DNA of 64,000 nucleotides from Brienomyrus brachyistius (GCF_023856365.1 NC_064536.1:40865276-40929275), one strand, 5' to 3'; counted from the first letter of the stretch, positions 1 to 10,628 are shown. Numbers and translations are program-made. Notes: generated from the sequence alone by a model not told the origin.

Positions 1-99
1 CCAATCTTACACCACATCCTTTGTCTTTTGTTGTTTCCATAGTAACACTGACACTGTCTCCATCCACACCCGTCACCTCCTGTTTGTCCACTCACAGCC
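1..99 (-). pseudogene. CD300/pIgR-like inner Ig exon, partial at window edge
   Basis: This is the first part of a V-type Ig exon read on the minus strand, identical in layout to the exon at 19127-19407. The likely splice acceptor is the CT (AG on the minus strand) at 100-101. The visible protein includes the first Ig cysteine region (QCYYG) and MWCK, as in CD300/CMRF35-like domains. The rest, including the second cysteine that is lost in the other copy, lies left of the window. It would follow the outer Ig exon at 451-764 in the same gene. I call it a pseudogene because that companion exon has stop codons, not from a defect seen in this fragment. Confidence 0.6.
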
Positions 100-450
100 C
101 TGGAGGACTTCAACACACAGGTAAAACACTCAAAGATTTGCACAGCAATGAAATGTTTATGAATATCAGCCCATTACAACATACCCTGTATGTAAATGTT
201 TGGCCAATAAACTGACATTTTTTAACATATTGCTTATCATATTTAACCTCATGAAGTCGCCCGATTTAGCTGACACTGTTACTTCTTCCAAGTCTCGTTT
301 ATCATATTGAATTAAATTAAAATGCAGATTTTTAAAATATTAAAACATTTTTTCCATCAGTGTTTGTGTTAAGGTCCTTCCTTTTTGACTCAGTGACATG
401 TTACATACTGTGCATCTCATTGGCTACAGTCTGCAGTACAGACATCTTAC

Positions 451-764
451 CATCAGTGACTGACAGATTAACCTGATCAGAGAGGCTCCACTGATCTTCA
501 CACCACACCAGTACCGATCGGAGTCCTCAGCTGTCAGATTGTTGATGGTCACAGTGAAGACTCGCTGGTCAGGATCATCTCTGACTCACACTTTACCCTC
601 CTGTGGAGAGTCAGTGTGTACTATGGGAGTACATGACCTCACATTATACCCTCTGCACCAGTATTTCACATGAGTTTTATATCTGTCACCATAGGAACAT
701 GGGATTGTTACAGATCATCCTCTCTGTACACAGGCCCATTTCACTGTAGACACACTGTCAGCAC
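451..764 (-). pseudogene. CD300/pIgR-like outer Ig exon with two stop codons
   Basis: The minus strand reads as a V-type Ig domain of the CD300/CMRF35-like (polymeric Ig receptor-like) family. It has the first cysteine in a TIPCSYGD motif, then KYWCRG, then a DDPDQRVFTVTI strand, and an EDSDRYWCGV motif with the second cysteine. The exon is framed by an acceptor (CCCACAG on the minus strand, AG at 765-766) and a GTAAGA donor at 445-450. Two stop codons lie in the same frame, at 715-717 just before the first cysteine and at 586-588 before the DDPDQR strand. Near the 3' end the usual closing strand is read out of frame, which suggests a further single-base loss. Proteins of this family are cell-surface receptors of immune cells; this copy cannot encode one. 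The two stops are exactly 43 codons apart. Confidence 0.75.
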
Positions 765-1139
765 CTGTGGGGAAAATAATTAACTGAATAAGGATTTTCC
801 ATCTTATGACATCTCTAAGTAATTATGCTTGGTTTGTGTAATACTTAGATTAGGTCATGTGTAATTAACAGAACAGTGATGATGTATAAAAGTCAAAGAC
901 CATCATTTTACTATAAGAACAAGGAAAACAAAACTAGTGTCTGATCTTGGGAAGGGCTTCAGCAGGATGTGGGATCGGGAATCTGAGCCTGGCAGTGTGT
1001 TCTAGGGTCTGAGAGGAAAACCAGGACCTTAAATCCCTAGTAAAAGGCCTAGATGAGGTGAATGAATGGGCTTGTCACTGTGTGGGATGGCCACACCCCT
1101 TCAGTACTATGGCCTTACTTGTAAACATATCCAGTCCTG

Positions 1140-2114
1140 TGATACAGGCCCTCTCATATTCCCTCTATACATGCTTCCTTTGCGCTCTATTTGTGAACGT
1201 TATTATGTAAAATATCATTGCTATGCTGGTGATACGCAGCTCTATCTGCCATTAAAACCTGGTGACTGCTGCTCTCTGGTGGCCCTTTCTAACTGTCTGG
1301 AGGATATTAAGAACAGGACAGCAATGACTTTCGTCCAGATTAATGAAAACAAGACAGAGGTAATGAGTTTTGGTCACTGTTCATGATCTCAGAGAACAAT
1401 TAGGGCCTCATTCAGAAAACTTCCAGTCACATACTAAAAATCTTGGTGTCATCTTTGATTCATCACTGAGTTTGATAAACAAATAAATGCTGTTGTGAAG
1501 GGGTGTTTCTGTCAGCTGAGTTCAATAGCCTGGCTTAAACCACACCTTTCAGCCAAAGACCTGGAGAGTTACTCCTGCTTTTATCCTGATTGGGTTACTG
1601 CCGTTCTCTGTACCCAGGTTTACCAGAAGCATCTTTATTCTGACTACACCTTGTTCAAAACGGTGCTACCAGGCTCTCAACAAAAATTAGACACCAAATT
1701 TCCCCTGTGTTGGCTACATTGCATTGGCTACCTGTTAAGTTTTGAGAATTTCTGAGAATACAGTTTAAAGATTTCTTATTTCTTTCTAAGGCGATACATG
1801 GCATAGGTCCCCAGTCCGTCTCGGAGCTAATTCAGCCTTACACCGCTTCTTATTAGATGCATCTCTGTACTGACCCTGCACACACAGGAACACATTTTAT
1901 TTATCTATTTAATCAGACTATTCTGCTTTGCACATCATGTATTTAACATTTATAGTGATTTTATATTTATTACTAGATTATTGTATAACTTTTGCACTGT
2001 TTTTTGAACTTGGTTGTTGCTTAGTCTTGTTTTTCCATGGAGCACCATTATACCAAACAGAATTACTAGTAGGGTCAACCTACTTGGCAATAAACCACAG
2101 TCTGATTCTGATTA
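1140..2114 (+). repeat. CR1/L2-like LINE 3' fragment (reverse transcriptase end plus tail)
   Basis: Plus-strand frames at 1066-1386 and 1495-1755 read as decayed reverse transcriptase: GPLIFPLYMLPL, a CYAGDTQLYLPL motif where the catalytic YADD has become YAGD, then a NENKTEV motif. The second frame matches the region after the active site. The reading frame is broken several times. The sequence ends with a 3' tail around 2085-2112 containing GGCAATAAACCACAGTCTG and two repeats of a TGATTC-like word, typical of fish CR1/L2 elements. It is 5'-truncated and dead. Confidence 0.75.
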
Positions 2115-2595
2115 TTTTTTGTGTAACATTGTGTAACATTGGCCAATGTCTCTACTTTTACTATATATTTATATTATTTTGACCTACAGCACTTTGGCAC
2201 AACATAGATTGTTTTTAAATGTTCTATAGAAATAAAAATAATTCAACTTGATATAGAAACGTATTTCAAGTCATCCATCTTGCCGAGATGGGGGTTGCGC
2301 TGTGACCCCTGGTGGACAAATTATGCAGCAACAGCACTCATATCATGGTTGAAAGTTCTGTCTTCAGTCTCTCTGTTTCTTTTTAGTTATCATTAATTGG
2401 CCATTATAAACCAAATGCTGATAGCGATTTATCACAGACTCCTGCATTAATGAATTAAAATATTCATGATGAATAAAGAAGATGAATTGGCGCTAATGTG
2501 TATTTTTACTGTGTTATTGATAAGATAAATATTACAGTACACGGATCGCTCTGGTGTCTCAGAAATTGTCTCCATTTTTTCATACCAATTTATCA
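2115..2595. other. No gene seen; AT-rich sequence
   Basis: I see no coding exon or recognised repeat here or in the matching stretch 22324-22804. A short reading frame at 1928-2182 is only the LINE tail read through into AT-rich sequence. Confidence 0.5.
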
Positions 2596-2935
2596 TTAGT
2601 ACAGTAGTGCTTGCAGTTCACAAATGCTTTGGCCTACAAACAATTTGGTTCGCAAAAACTAAATTTGGTCAATGAACAAACTCGACCAGATTCCTTTTTT
2701 TATACTAGTGTAACACCGGCGGGGCGCATATCCCAGCATGCCCTGCGTACAATTGTAAATAGAAGGACCACGACAGGCACCCAACAAGCACCGAACCCAA
2801 ATACACAGATGGGAAACACAATGTTGTCAGAAGCTGAACTGCGAAATGCAGATGCAGTGAGAGATTTACACAAACTAAATACACGTTAGGAGCGGACAGG
2901 GTATACACACAAGACATGGGCAAAGTGTAAAGTGA
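2596..2935 (+). repeat. Dispersed repeat related to the 1.2-kb satellite unit
   Basis: From about 2760 to 2930 this aligns with bases about 240-400 of the satellite unit that starts at 40107. Shared words include GGAAACACA, TTGTCAGA, GAACTG, GATTTACA, CGGACAGGGTA and ACACAAGACA. By eye roughly three quarters of bases match, so it is a much older relative than the satellite units are of each other. In one frame both give protein-like GNT-LS-AEL and DLHKL words, with stop codons in different places. It may be a fragment of an unidentified mobile element from which the satellite unit partly derives. Confidence 0.6.
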
Positions 2936-2997
2936 GGTAGACCTTCAACAACACGTCAGTCCATTGCAGGGCAATGGAAGCTGGAGAAATGCCATGT

Positions 2998-3095
2998 GAA
3001 CAGCAGAAATGTGGTCATACAGGATGTGAGGGTGAGACTGTGTGCTGTATACAGAGGGTCTGACCTCACGGCTTTGTTTCAGTCTTTAGTATTGT
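2998..3095 (-). repeat. Orphan intron-1-like block of the Ig receptor family
   Basis: Read on the minus strand, the block contains GAGGTCAGACCCTCTGTAT, then CAGCACACAGT, then CTCACCCTCACATC and a TGTATGA word. The same block occurs at 13186-13305 (plus orientation) and 14880-15000 (minus orientation), and again in copy 2. At 13.2k it directly follows a leader-exon donor site, so I infer that it is intron 1 sequence of the receptor genes. Here no leader or Ig exon adjoins it. Confidence 0.55.
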
Positions 3096-3339
3096 GATGA
3101 CATTGTGATAGCCCAGTGATAACTATACTGGATGGGTGGTACCCCTTCAAAGAGCAAGGGGAGATGGGATACCATTGTGGTATGCAAGCAGGTCCTCAGG
3201 GTTGTCACACATGTTTTTCTGAGGTGTACACTGCTGGTTGCTTGAGCCCCTGGATGAGACACTGGTCAGTGCCCTGCAGAATCGCTGTGGGCAGTGTGAG
3301 GACTTCTGCCCTCTCAGTTAAACAATAGGTGCAGGGATT

Positions 3340-4555
3340 GAGTCAAATGAGTCTCTCTGCATCCTGCTTAATGATATCAAGGGGTTGTGTAGGCGTGTCT
3401 GTGCTCACGTGGCTCTATCAGTACAGAGTGAACTGGCCAGGGATCAGTTTATCTAGACACTTAACCCCAGATAGCTCACATTCAGACACAGCCAACCCCT
3501 CTGCGTCCCTAGACGAGGCCCTGGAACTGGCTTTGGAGAGAGAAATTGTGGGCAGCAAGGTGGCGGGGAACGAGGCGGGAGAAATCAACCAAGCTGTAAA
3601 CGCCAAAGGGCTTGGAGGACCCAGGCCCTCAGGTTTACTTCTTGGAGGCAGACTGCCTGTAGGCTGACAGGCAGCAGCACCCCCCCCCACCCCTCAATCC
3701 TCAGACAGTGTCCCAAGTTCACCGCCACCCAGGGTTCCGCCAAGGGCACGCATAGCCGGGAAGATGTGGGCCAACAAGGTTAATTTCCGGAACTTCCTTG
3801 TTGACACCGGGGAGGTGGCCCTGCTGCCACCTGCTGCAGAGGTTGTGACTACGGATTGGACTCACAGAGGCAACTTCTGTCACATACCCACCATAGTGAT
3901 GTGAGTCGCATGTACTGCCCTAGTCCATACAGGTTCCACTGCAACCCTGGTGAGACCAGACACTGTCTAGAACTGACATTGGTGCAGGTGAGAACAATGA
4001 CTGGTGACCTGGCCCCTTTAAGAGGGACGGGGTTGTTCCCTTTTGACATGGGGGGTTTAGTTGTGAATAGTAACTATGTGGATGGCTGACATGCTCGATC
4101 CCTCCATCCTGGGCCTGAATTTCCCCCGGAGCACGGCATGTGTGCTGGACTTTGGGCACAACATGCTGAGATTCCCTGCGGTCCATGTGTACAGTGGGGC
4201 CGCTGGCCCCGCAGCCTCTGCAGCTGACTGCCCACCCCTTACTGCCACTGGGCCTGTACCTCCACATCAGCTAGAGATCCCTTCCTCTGCTACAGTCACA
4301 TTGGCCCCTGAGCCCACATGTGTCCCCTCCAGTGTAGCGCTGCTGCCTCACTCACTTCACTGGAGTCTAACGGGGTTTATCAGAGCGACTTACCTGAAGC
4401 TGCCATTGGAGGAGCCCATGATGACCACACGGTTGCCCTTGTGCCACTGCAATCCCACTGCCCTGGTCCTCTACCTCACACCATTGATCCCCTGCCCCAC
4501 CCATACGGTTGTGTGCCTCTTCAGGTTTGCAGCCTCCTCCTGCACTGAGCGGCCG
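3340..4555 (+). pseudogene. Gypsy-like LTR retroelement gag-protease remnant
   Basis: Plus-strand frames give the end of a gag-like protein (an SLDEALELALERE motif near 3505-3543). A retropepsin region follows, with the aspartyl protease motif DTG at 3803-3811 and an ILGLNF-like motif near 4106-4123, the usual second half of a retroviral-type protease. A stop at 3899-3901 separates the two protease halves, and frames shift upstream. No reverse transcriptase, integrase or matching pair of LTRs is visible nearby, so this is an isolated dead fragment. The 170-residue open frame at 4076-4588 is the tail of it, not a host gene. A retrovirus-like element from another LTR family is possible. Confidence 0.65.
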
Positions 4556-4589
4556 TTTCAGAAGTTTAATTATTTAATTATACAGTAAT

Positions 4590-5284
4590 ACACACGTTTC
4601 CAACCATTAAAAACATTATCCAGAATTAAAGTCACTTGAATAAAAATATTTAAAAACTTGTTAGCATTTCAATATAGTATCTGGTTGGACTGTGTACTTC
4701 CTCTTTGTTTACATAGATAACATAACACTCACAGCACAAAGTATGCTGTCCTCAGCATTCGTATCTCCGCAACATTCCAAAGATCCATCATAGGCCTTTA
4801 GTCTAAAAACAAGCTAAAATGGTCACTGAGAACCTTTGCGTCCATTGATTTCCATCAGCTGTGTTTGGAAAGTTCGAAAGAATTTCTGAGGCTACTGAAC
4901 AGAGCCAGGGTTGCCAGCTCTCACCCATCTGGTGTGACACTCACACCTTCAGACTCTCACGCTCACGCAAGAAATCTTATTAAATCTTAGGGCAAATCTA
5001 TATTATTTCATTATAAACCTAAAATTCGCTATATCAAATGCACTGGGGTACTTTGAAAACCCTGCAAACTATTTACAAGGTAATAAAACTGTTACGTACA
5101 TGTAAATCTGTGTGCATACTTGTTTCAAACTGAAAATCTTATGCCAGCCAGCTAAACAAATTAGACAACCCTGCTACAGGGCTCTCTGTTCAGTTTTCGC
5201 TGAATGCTAAGGCTTCCCAGGCAAGCTACTGACCCTCCAAATTTCACAGACCTCTCGGCCACCCAGTAATCTGTAACTTTAGTG
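4590..5284. other. No gene seen
   Basis: This is AT-rich non-coding sequence without a recognised repeat or splice-framed exon. The same holds for 24800-25494 in copy 2. Confidence 0.5.
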
Positions 5285-5842
5285 CTGAAAGCCTGACAGT
5301 GAGTGTATCATGTGAGGCAGCTGTGGAAATACAGACTCTCGTCTGTGCCACAAAAAACCTTCTACAGCGGCAATGTGGGATCTGTGCTCTCCGGGAGCAT
5401 AACTGCTCGGTACGGCAGCTCCAGCTCTGAGGGCCGCCGAGTCCCGCTGAGGGTGATACGATGCGCCCAGAGAATCACCAGGACAGAACTGCCGCCCTGC
5501 ATAAGTCCCCGGGGCCTTATGGCCGGGACTGAGAGGCCGAGGAGAAGCTTCTACCCCCGGCCAGTAGGATCATTAACATCACAGATTAAAAGCTAAAATA
5601 TGCTATAACTACAATCTGTACTTTAAACATTTCTACATATTTTTTATACATTTTCATCTTTACTTTTTATATACCTTTTTTTGTTATATTTTCTTATTAT
5701 CCTTCTGTAGTTTCAGTTAATTCACGTTGTTTAATTTTGATGTCCTTTTACTAGTGTGTTTATTACACCGACTGGAGTAACGACAATTTCATTTCACTGC
5801 CAGTGTACCACTACATTTGTACGACAAATAAAAATCTTGAAT
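5285..5842 (+). repeat. L2-like LINE 3' end fragment
   Basis: The frame 5303-5596 reads as the end of a LINE ORF2 protein. It has the RVIRCAQRITRTELP motif and a closing RRSFYPRPVGSL motif, with the stretch usually found between them deleted. A 3' untranslated tail follows and ends near 5842 with ACGACAAATAAAAATCTTGA, as in fish L2-type elements. It abuts the truncated left end of the Tc1 element at 5861. Confidence 0.7.
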
Positions 5843-5860
5843 TTATTGTGTTACCCCCAT

Positions 5861-7284
5861 CACATTATTTAATGTGTTCCTCATGAATTTCATTGTTTTC
5901 CTCAAAATAAACACGTATTCCAATTTTGGTTCTTGCAACACATTTCCAAAAAAGTTGGGACAGGAGCGATTTAGGGCCAGTAGTGAGGTAAATTGGTTAA
6001 ATAATGATGTGATTTGAAACAAGTGATGTCAACAGGTGATTGTAATTATGATTTGGTACAAAAGCAGCACAAATACGTGAGAAAATTATTGAAATGTTTA
6101 AAAACAATGTTCCTCAAAGAACGACAGGAAGAGATTTGGATATTTCACCTTCATCAGTGCATACCATAATTAAAAGATTGAAGGAATCTGAAGCAATTTC
6201 AGTGCGTAAAGGACAAGGAAGCAAGCCTAAGTTGAACTACCGTGATCTCCGATCCCTCAGCATCCCACTGCATCAAGAATCGTCATTCTTCGTCAATCGT
6301 CAATAAGCGATATGACCACATATGACTACTTTGGCAAACCTTTGTCAAGTACCACAATACGTAGTTACATCCAGAAATGCCAGTTAAAACTGTACTGTGC
6401 CAAAAGCAAGCCCCATCTTAACAGTGTCCAGAAGCGCCGTCGGCTTCTCTGGGCTCAGAACGCATCTGAGTTGGACCATCACACAGTGAAAACGTGTACT
6501 GTGGTCAGATGAATCAGTATTTCAGGTATTTTTTGTGAGAAATGGATGCCGTGTGCTCCAGACCAAAGAAGAAAAGGATCACCCAGACTGTTACCAGCAA
6601 TAAGTCCAAAAGCCAGGGTCTGTCATGGTATGGGGTTGTGTCAGTGCCCTTGGCAAAGGTAACTTGCAGTTCTGTGATGGCACCATTAATGCTGAAAAGT
6701 ACATAGAGATTTTGGAGCACAATATGTTACCTTCAAGAAGACATTTTTTCCAGGGACGCCCATACATTTTTAAACAAACAATGCGAAACCACATTCTGCA
6801 CACATTACAAAGTCCTGGCTGTGGAGGAAGAGGGTATGGGTACTTGACTGCCTGCAGTCCCGACCTGTCTCCAATAGAGAATGTGTGGTTCATTTTGAAG
6901 CGCAATATGTGACAACGAAGACCCCGTACTGTTGTCCGCTTTAAGACTTGTTTGCAGGAAGAATGGGACAAAATTACACCTGAAACACTACATCACTTGG
7001 TGTCTTCAGTCCCTAAATGTCTTTTAAGTGTTGTGAAAAGGAATGGCGACATTACAAAGTACTAAATGCTTTACTGTCCCAACTTTTTTTGAAATGTGTT
7101 CTAAGAACCAAAATTGGAATACGTGTTTGAAAAAGAACAATGAAATTCACGAGGAACACATTAAATAATGTGCTGTTGTATTGTTTTCAATGTAATACAG
7201 GTCAAAGACAATTTAACAAAGTGCTGTTTTCAGTTTGATTTTCATTTTACATACCATCCCAACTTTTTCTGATTTGGGGTTGTA
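5861..7284 (+). mobile_element. Tc1/mariner DNA transposon, left end truncated
   Basis: A transposase-like region is flanked by inverted repeats. The right repeat runs from CTGTCCCAACTTTTTT at 7074 to GATTTGGGGTTGTA at 7271-7284. The left repeat (5861-5962) matches only the inner part of it (for example CACATTATTTAATGTG, CGTATTCCAATTTTGGTTCT). The outer 110 bp or so of the left repeat, including the terminal sequence, are missing where the element meets the LINE tail. With one end gone it should not be mobilisable. Confidence 0.85.
6094..7066 (+). pseudogene. Tc1-like transposase, broken
   Basis: Tc1 transposases cut and paste the element using an N-terminal paired-like helix-turn-helix and a DDE nuclease domain. 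Visible here are the DNA-binding part (SPSSVHTIIKRLKES, ISVRKGQG), the region with KCQLKLYCAKSKPH and QKRRRLLWA, a WSDES motif with the first catalytic Asp at 6508-6510, MVWGC, and CSPDLSPIENVW with the third catalytic acidic residue. These lie in at least three frames. The second catalytic Asp codon is destroyed: after the codons for FKQ the sequence reads ACAATGCG where GACAATGCG is expected. This copy also has a local duplication of about 10 bp near 6287-6305 that adds an early stop and is absent from copy 2. It is certainly non-functional. Confidence 0.85.
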
Positions 7285-8500
7285 AAATGTGAACACAAAA
7301 GCTTTCTTTGTGTGAACATTATAAAACAGATTAATTCGTATTAAACAATTTCAAAGACATAGACATCTAATATGTGTGTGTCTGTGAGAGAGAGCATTTC
7401 AATTAATGCCTATAGTTCAATATTTGTTATATGTGCTGAATTTCATGGTCATCATTTTGGAAAAAAAGCTACCTAAACCATACGGGACTTAGAAATGGGT
7501 TAAAACTGACAGGACGATACCAGATATCAAATTGTATAGTTAGGATGAATGTACTGTTAAACATCAGCACCATTGGAGGAGTCATGCATGGTGAGGCAGG
7601 GGGATATCTGTACATTAATGGGCGATGCATTACTGGGGATCTTTGGCGCCACCTTTTGACCAGTTACAGTCGTCATCAACATTAAAAAAACATTTCCATT
7701 TCCACTGCGTGAAAAAACAAATTGCACCCTATTTATAGAGTGGGAGACTACTTTTTGCAAGGATTTATATCTCCTGAAATTGCTTCTTCACAGATAAGCA
7801 CCAGAATGTTCTTTTCCCAGATGGTAGTAGGGACAAAATCTCCTACCACTGATAATTCTGACCATACACAAATTTTTATTTTTCTGCGTCTTGCGATTTT
7901 ACCGTATCAAAAATAACCAGTAAATCCTATTATTATCCTGCTACCCCCACTCTACCAAAACTCATGAAATGATATGATACATTTGGAGGAGGAAGATTTC
8001 TAATTGATCCTTTATACCCACCAACCAGACCAGTATAAGAAGCTGTATGATGTAAAGCCTCTTTAAATGGGTACAGACTACTTCCGTTTATTGTAATAAG
8101 TATCTCATAAATTTGACTTTACACTTTTGCATGGTATTGATAGATTTTGAAAGTTAATTACTTAACACAATTCTTATTAAAATTGTTCATTATACAACCT
8201 GAATGTCTCAAGGTAGCACATTAGTACAAAAGACGCTGTATGATGTATTATTGTAGCAGTCAGATGTTATTTTAACCAATGTACAGGTTTACCTTTAATT
8301 TAATTCTACAAACATAATCAAAATCACTTGTGAAAAAGACATTTAGTCATTTACTAAGGCAGATACAACCTGTGGAAGCACAGCTAAAAGCATACCATCA
8401 CCCATTATAGAGTGACCCATTGTCTTTGTAACTGAGTAATCACAACTAAGTGCAATTTACTATAATGAAACTGTACACAGAAACTGTAAAGGCAAAGGTA
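7285..8500. other. No gene seen; unique-looking AT-rich stretch
   Basis: I see no exon, RNA gene or repeat family here or at 27485-28640. Copy 2 lacks about 66 bp present here at 7577-7645. Confidence 0.5.
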
Positions 8501-8505
8501 ATTTA

Positions 8506-8670
8506 TTATGATGAAATGCTTCCAAAATGCCCAGTGTGCTTCAGCGTTTCTCCTTTTCTCCAGTCGTCGACAGGTCCTGTGTTTATTAGGTAATCTGTGA
8601 TGTAGGAGATCCTGAGAATGACTGCTGCTCCAAGGATGATTGGCAGGTGGCTTTTCCCAGGAACAGCGGG
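8506..8670 (-). CDS. Candidate 3'-terminal coding exon, unknown gene
   Basis: On the minus strand a good acceptor (TTTACATCTCCAG, AG at 8671-8672) is followed by 54 open codons and two stops. The poly(A) signal AATAAA at 8502-8507 overlaps the stop. The peptide has a hydrophobic stretch (HLPIILGAAVILRISYITDY) and a short polar tail ending GHFGSISS. The same compact stop-plus-AATAAA layout is seen in the receptor transmembrane exon at 17721. Several differences between the two copies change residues, which argues against strong protein constraint. I do not recognise the protein; it may be an orphan receptor tail exon or chance. Confidence 0.3.
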   Translation of the reverse strand, partial: PAVPGKSHLPIILGAAVILRISYITDYLINTGPVDDWRKGETLKHTGHFGSISS

Positions 8671-8779
8671 CTGGAGATGTAAAGGTGGGATGGAGAAAAT
8701 AAAGTGTAGGGGAATACAGAGTACAAACAACCATAAGAAACACACGGCCCATGGCCATATGTCCACAAGACAACCACCC

Positions 8780-9880
8780 GCCCAACCCGAGAGGGAGCCT
8801 ACAAGGGACTAAGGGGGGCCCAACCCCTGTAAAAGGAGGTCCGCAGAGGGGGGACAGACAGCGAGCCCCCCAGTCCCTCCCGCAAGCCCTCCACCGAGGG
8901 AAGCGGGTCCAGGGCCAAAGGGCCCCATCAACCGGGAACACTCCCCTGGCGGACGGTCCCCCCAGCCCGCTCCCCGGCAGGACGGATCACCGCCCACTGT
9001 AGCGACCCGGCACGTCCCCCCCCCCTCCCCGACACTGCAGGATGATCTAAGGGAGACCCATACAAACAAAGTGCACCCCCCCCCACCACCAAGGAGCGGA
9101 CCTGCGTCAACTGGGGAGCGGCAGACCCCCCGCCCAGCCCAGACCGAACCCTACAATTCGCCTAGAAGGGCTCAGAGCATCCCTAGATACCCCGGACCGC
9201 CTGCCAGGGCCCCACCACGGCGCAGCAGAGCCAAGGACCACCCAGCCCGCAGCCCACAAGAGGAGACGGCCCACACCGGCCAGAGCCGTCTTCTACCTGC
9301 CGGGCCACCCCACACGCGCAGGGCCAGAGACAGAGAGTTAGGGGGGACCTCTCAGCCCCCACTGATTCCCCGTCCCATGTTAATGTGAAGTGTGCATGTA
9401 CATGTGTGAGAGAGTTGTGTGTTTATGTCTACAATGCATTAAAATTAGTGGGTGCAGTTCGAGTATGAGGGCCCCACCACTGGCAGATGGCAGAGTCCCC
9501 CATCCCCCTCCCTGCACCCCAAGGCCCTAATGTAGCATGGACTGTGTATATAACTAAAGTGCAAAAAGCAGGTGAACAGTCGAGGCACGGGCACCCCACC
9601 GCTGGTAGACGGCAGAACCCCACCTGCCTATACCCACCTCCTCAGCCCTAGTGTCATGTGCTGTCTAATGTGCAAGTAAAACCTCCCCACTGCCCCTCAA
9701 AGCTCTAGTGTTGTATGAAATGTGGTGTCCGGCCCAGGGGAGCAATAAGGGCGTGCAGGAGTGGGCCCCCCCCGGCACCGGGGCCAGATCCCCGACTGGC
9801 CCCGATTAGTCCTCATCCCCGACCCCACACAACCGGCAGGGGCGGCCAACCGAGGGGGTTCAGGGGCGCCACATTAACAA
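8780..9880. repeat. GC-rich low-complexity dispersed repeat
   Basis: This is a block much richer in G and C than its surroundings, with long C runs and many CCCAGCCC-type words. All frames give proline/arginine-rich peptides with no domain. Inside it, 9440-9560 and 9585-9700 are imperfect tandem copies: both have CCCCACC, CTGG-AGA-GGCAGA, a CCCTA-TGT-CATG word and a TGCAA word. The repeat starts sharply after the candidate exon at 8506-8670. I treat it as a non-coding teleost repeat and do not name the family. Confidence 0.5.
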
Positions 9881-10389
9881 TTGTTAATAAACATTCCACT
9901 ATACATCTCAAAATTTTGCACACTTAATTCATTATCTTTGATACTGTTTCAAACATTTAATGTTCCCCAAACAGCAGCAGAAGAACCACAGCTTCATCTT
10001 CCTTGTATTTTGGCTCTTCTCTGTGTCAAGAGCTCTACAAGCTCAACTTTAATATTAATTTTCCACCACTTCTACATCTTCTATCTATACCAGACCCACA
10101 TCTATCTCTACACCGCCAGTTTCCTCTCTGAAGAGTCTCAGAAACAATGCCAGCATTGCCTATCACTCTCACACCCTCCCCTCCCTTACACCAGTCCATC
10201 ACACCTCCCAGTCCCCCCATAACCTCCCCAGCCTGGACAGTGGGGGGTGTCGCTGGTGAGCACTCCTCCAAACCTTTCCTCTCTCCCCAGTCGATCACCT
10301 CGTCCCACAGGTCCCAGGCTCCCCAGTGCTGGTCGTTGGTCCAGGAAACAGCTTTCGGAATTTTCATTCTGGTTAACATAATTAACTAG
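9881..10389. other. No firm gene; low-complexity C/T-rich sequence
   Basis: Open frames exist on both strands (for example 10035-10379 minus and 10147-10389 plus), but they overlap each other and look like low-complexity translation. Copy 2 has lost about 100 bp of the 5' part of this stretch near 30060-30090. Confidence 0.4.
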
Positions 10390-10487
10390 CCGTCTGTGAT
10401 ACTCTCAAAGCCAAACTAGACACTGTATTTTCAACGTACTCCAGACATTTGCTAAATGCTATTCACCAAGAATGCCTATGGAAAGGG

Positions 10488-10628
10488 ATGGAGCCTTCAT
10501 TGGCTGCTCGTGGCATCGAGGCTACTCCGATAGAAGCGGCCAAATTGCTAAAACTGTTTCACAACCTATACAGTAACGCTGGCGAAATCAGGACGCTGCT
10601 TCGGTACGTTATAACATCGCCATGGTAA
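10488..10628 (+). CDS. Candidate small first coding exon, 46 codons, unknown gene
   Basis: An ATG in good context (GGGATGG) opens 46 codons of ordinary protein-like composition: MEPSLAARGIEATP, then EAAKLLKLFHNLYS, GEIRTLLR. A consensus donor (TCG then GTACGT) sits at 10604, so the coding part of the exon could end at 10603 in the middle of this frame. The frame also stays open upstream to about 10390, after an AG, but copy 2 has a 2-bp insertion there, so the upstream part is not conserved as protein. The 46 codons are unchanged in copy 2 (30511-30651). No partner exon was found. It may be a real exon, a gene fragment or chance. Confidence 0.3.
   Translation: MEPSLAARGIEATPIEAAKLLKLFHNLYSNAGEIRTLLRYVITSPW

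Noticed and set aside
4076..4588. 170-codon open frame as a host gene
   Set aside because: It contains the second half of a retropepsin (ILGLNF-type motif) downstream of a DTG motif, so it is a retroelement remnant.
8405..8941. 178-codon open frame on the minus strand
   Set aside because: Half of it is GC-rich repeat read through, it shares bases with a better exon candidate in another frame, and it has no domain.
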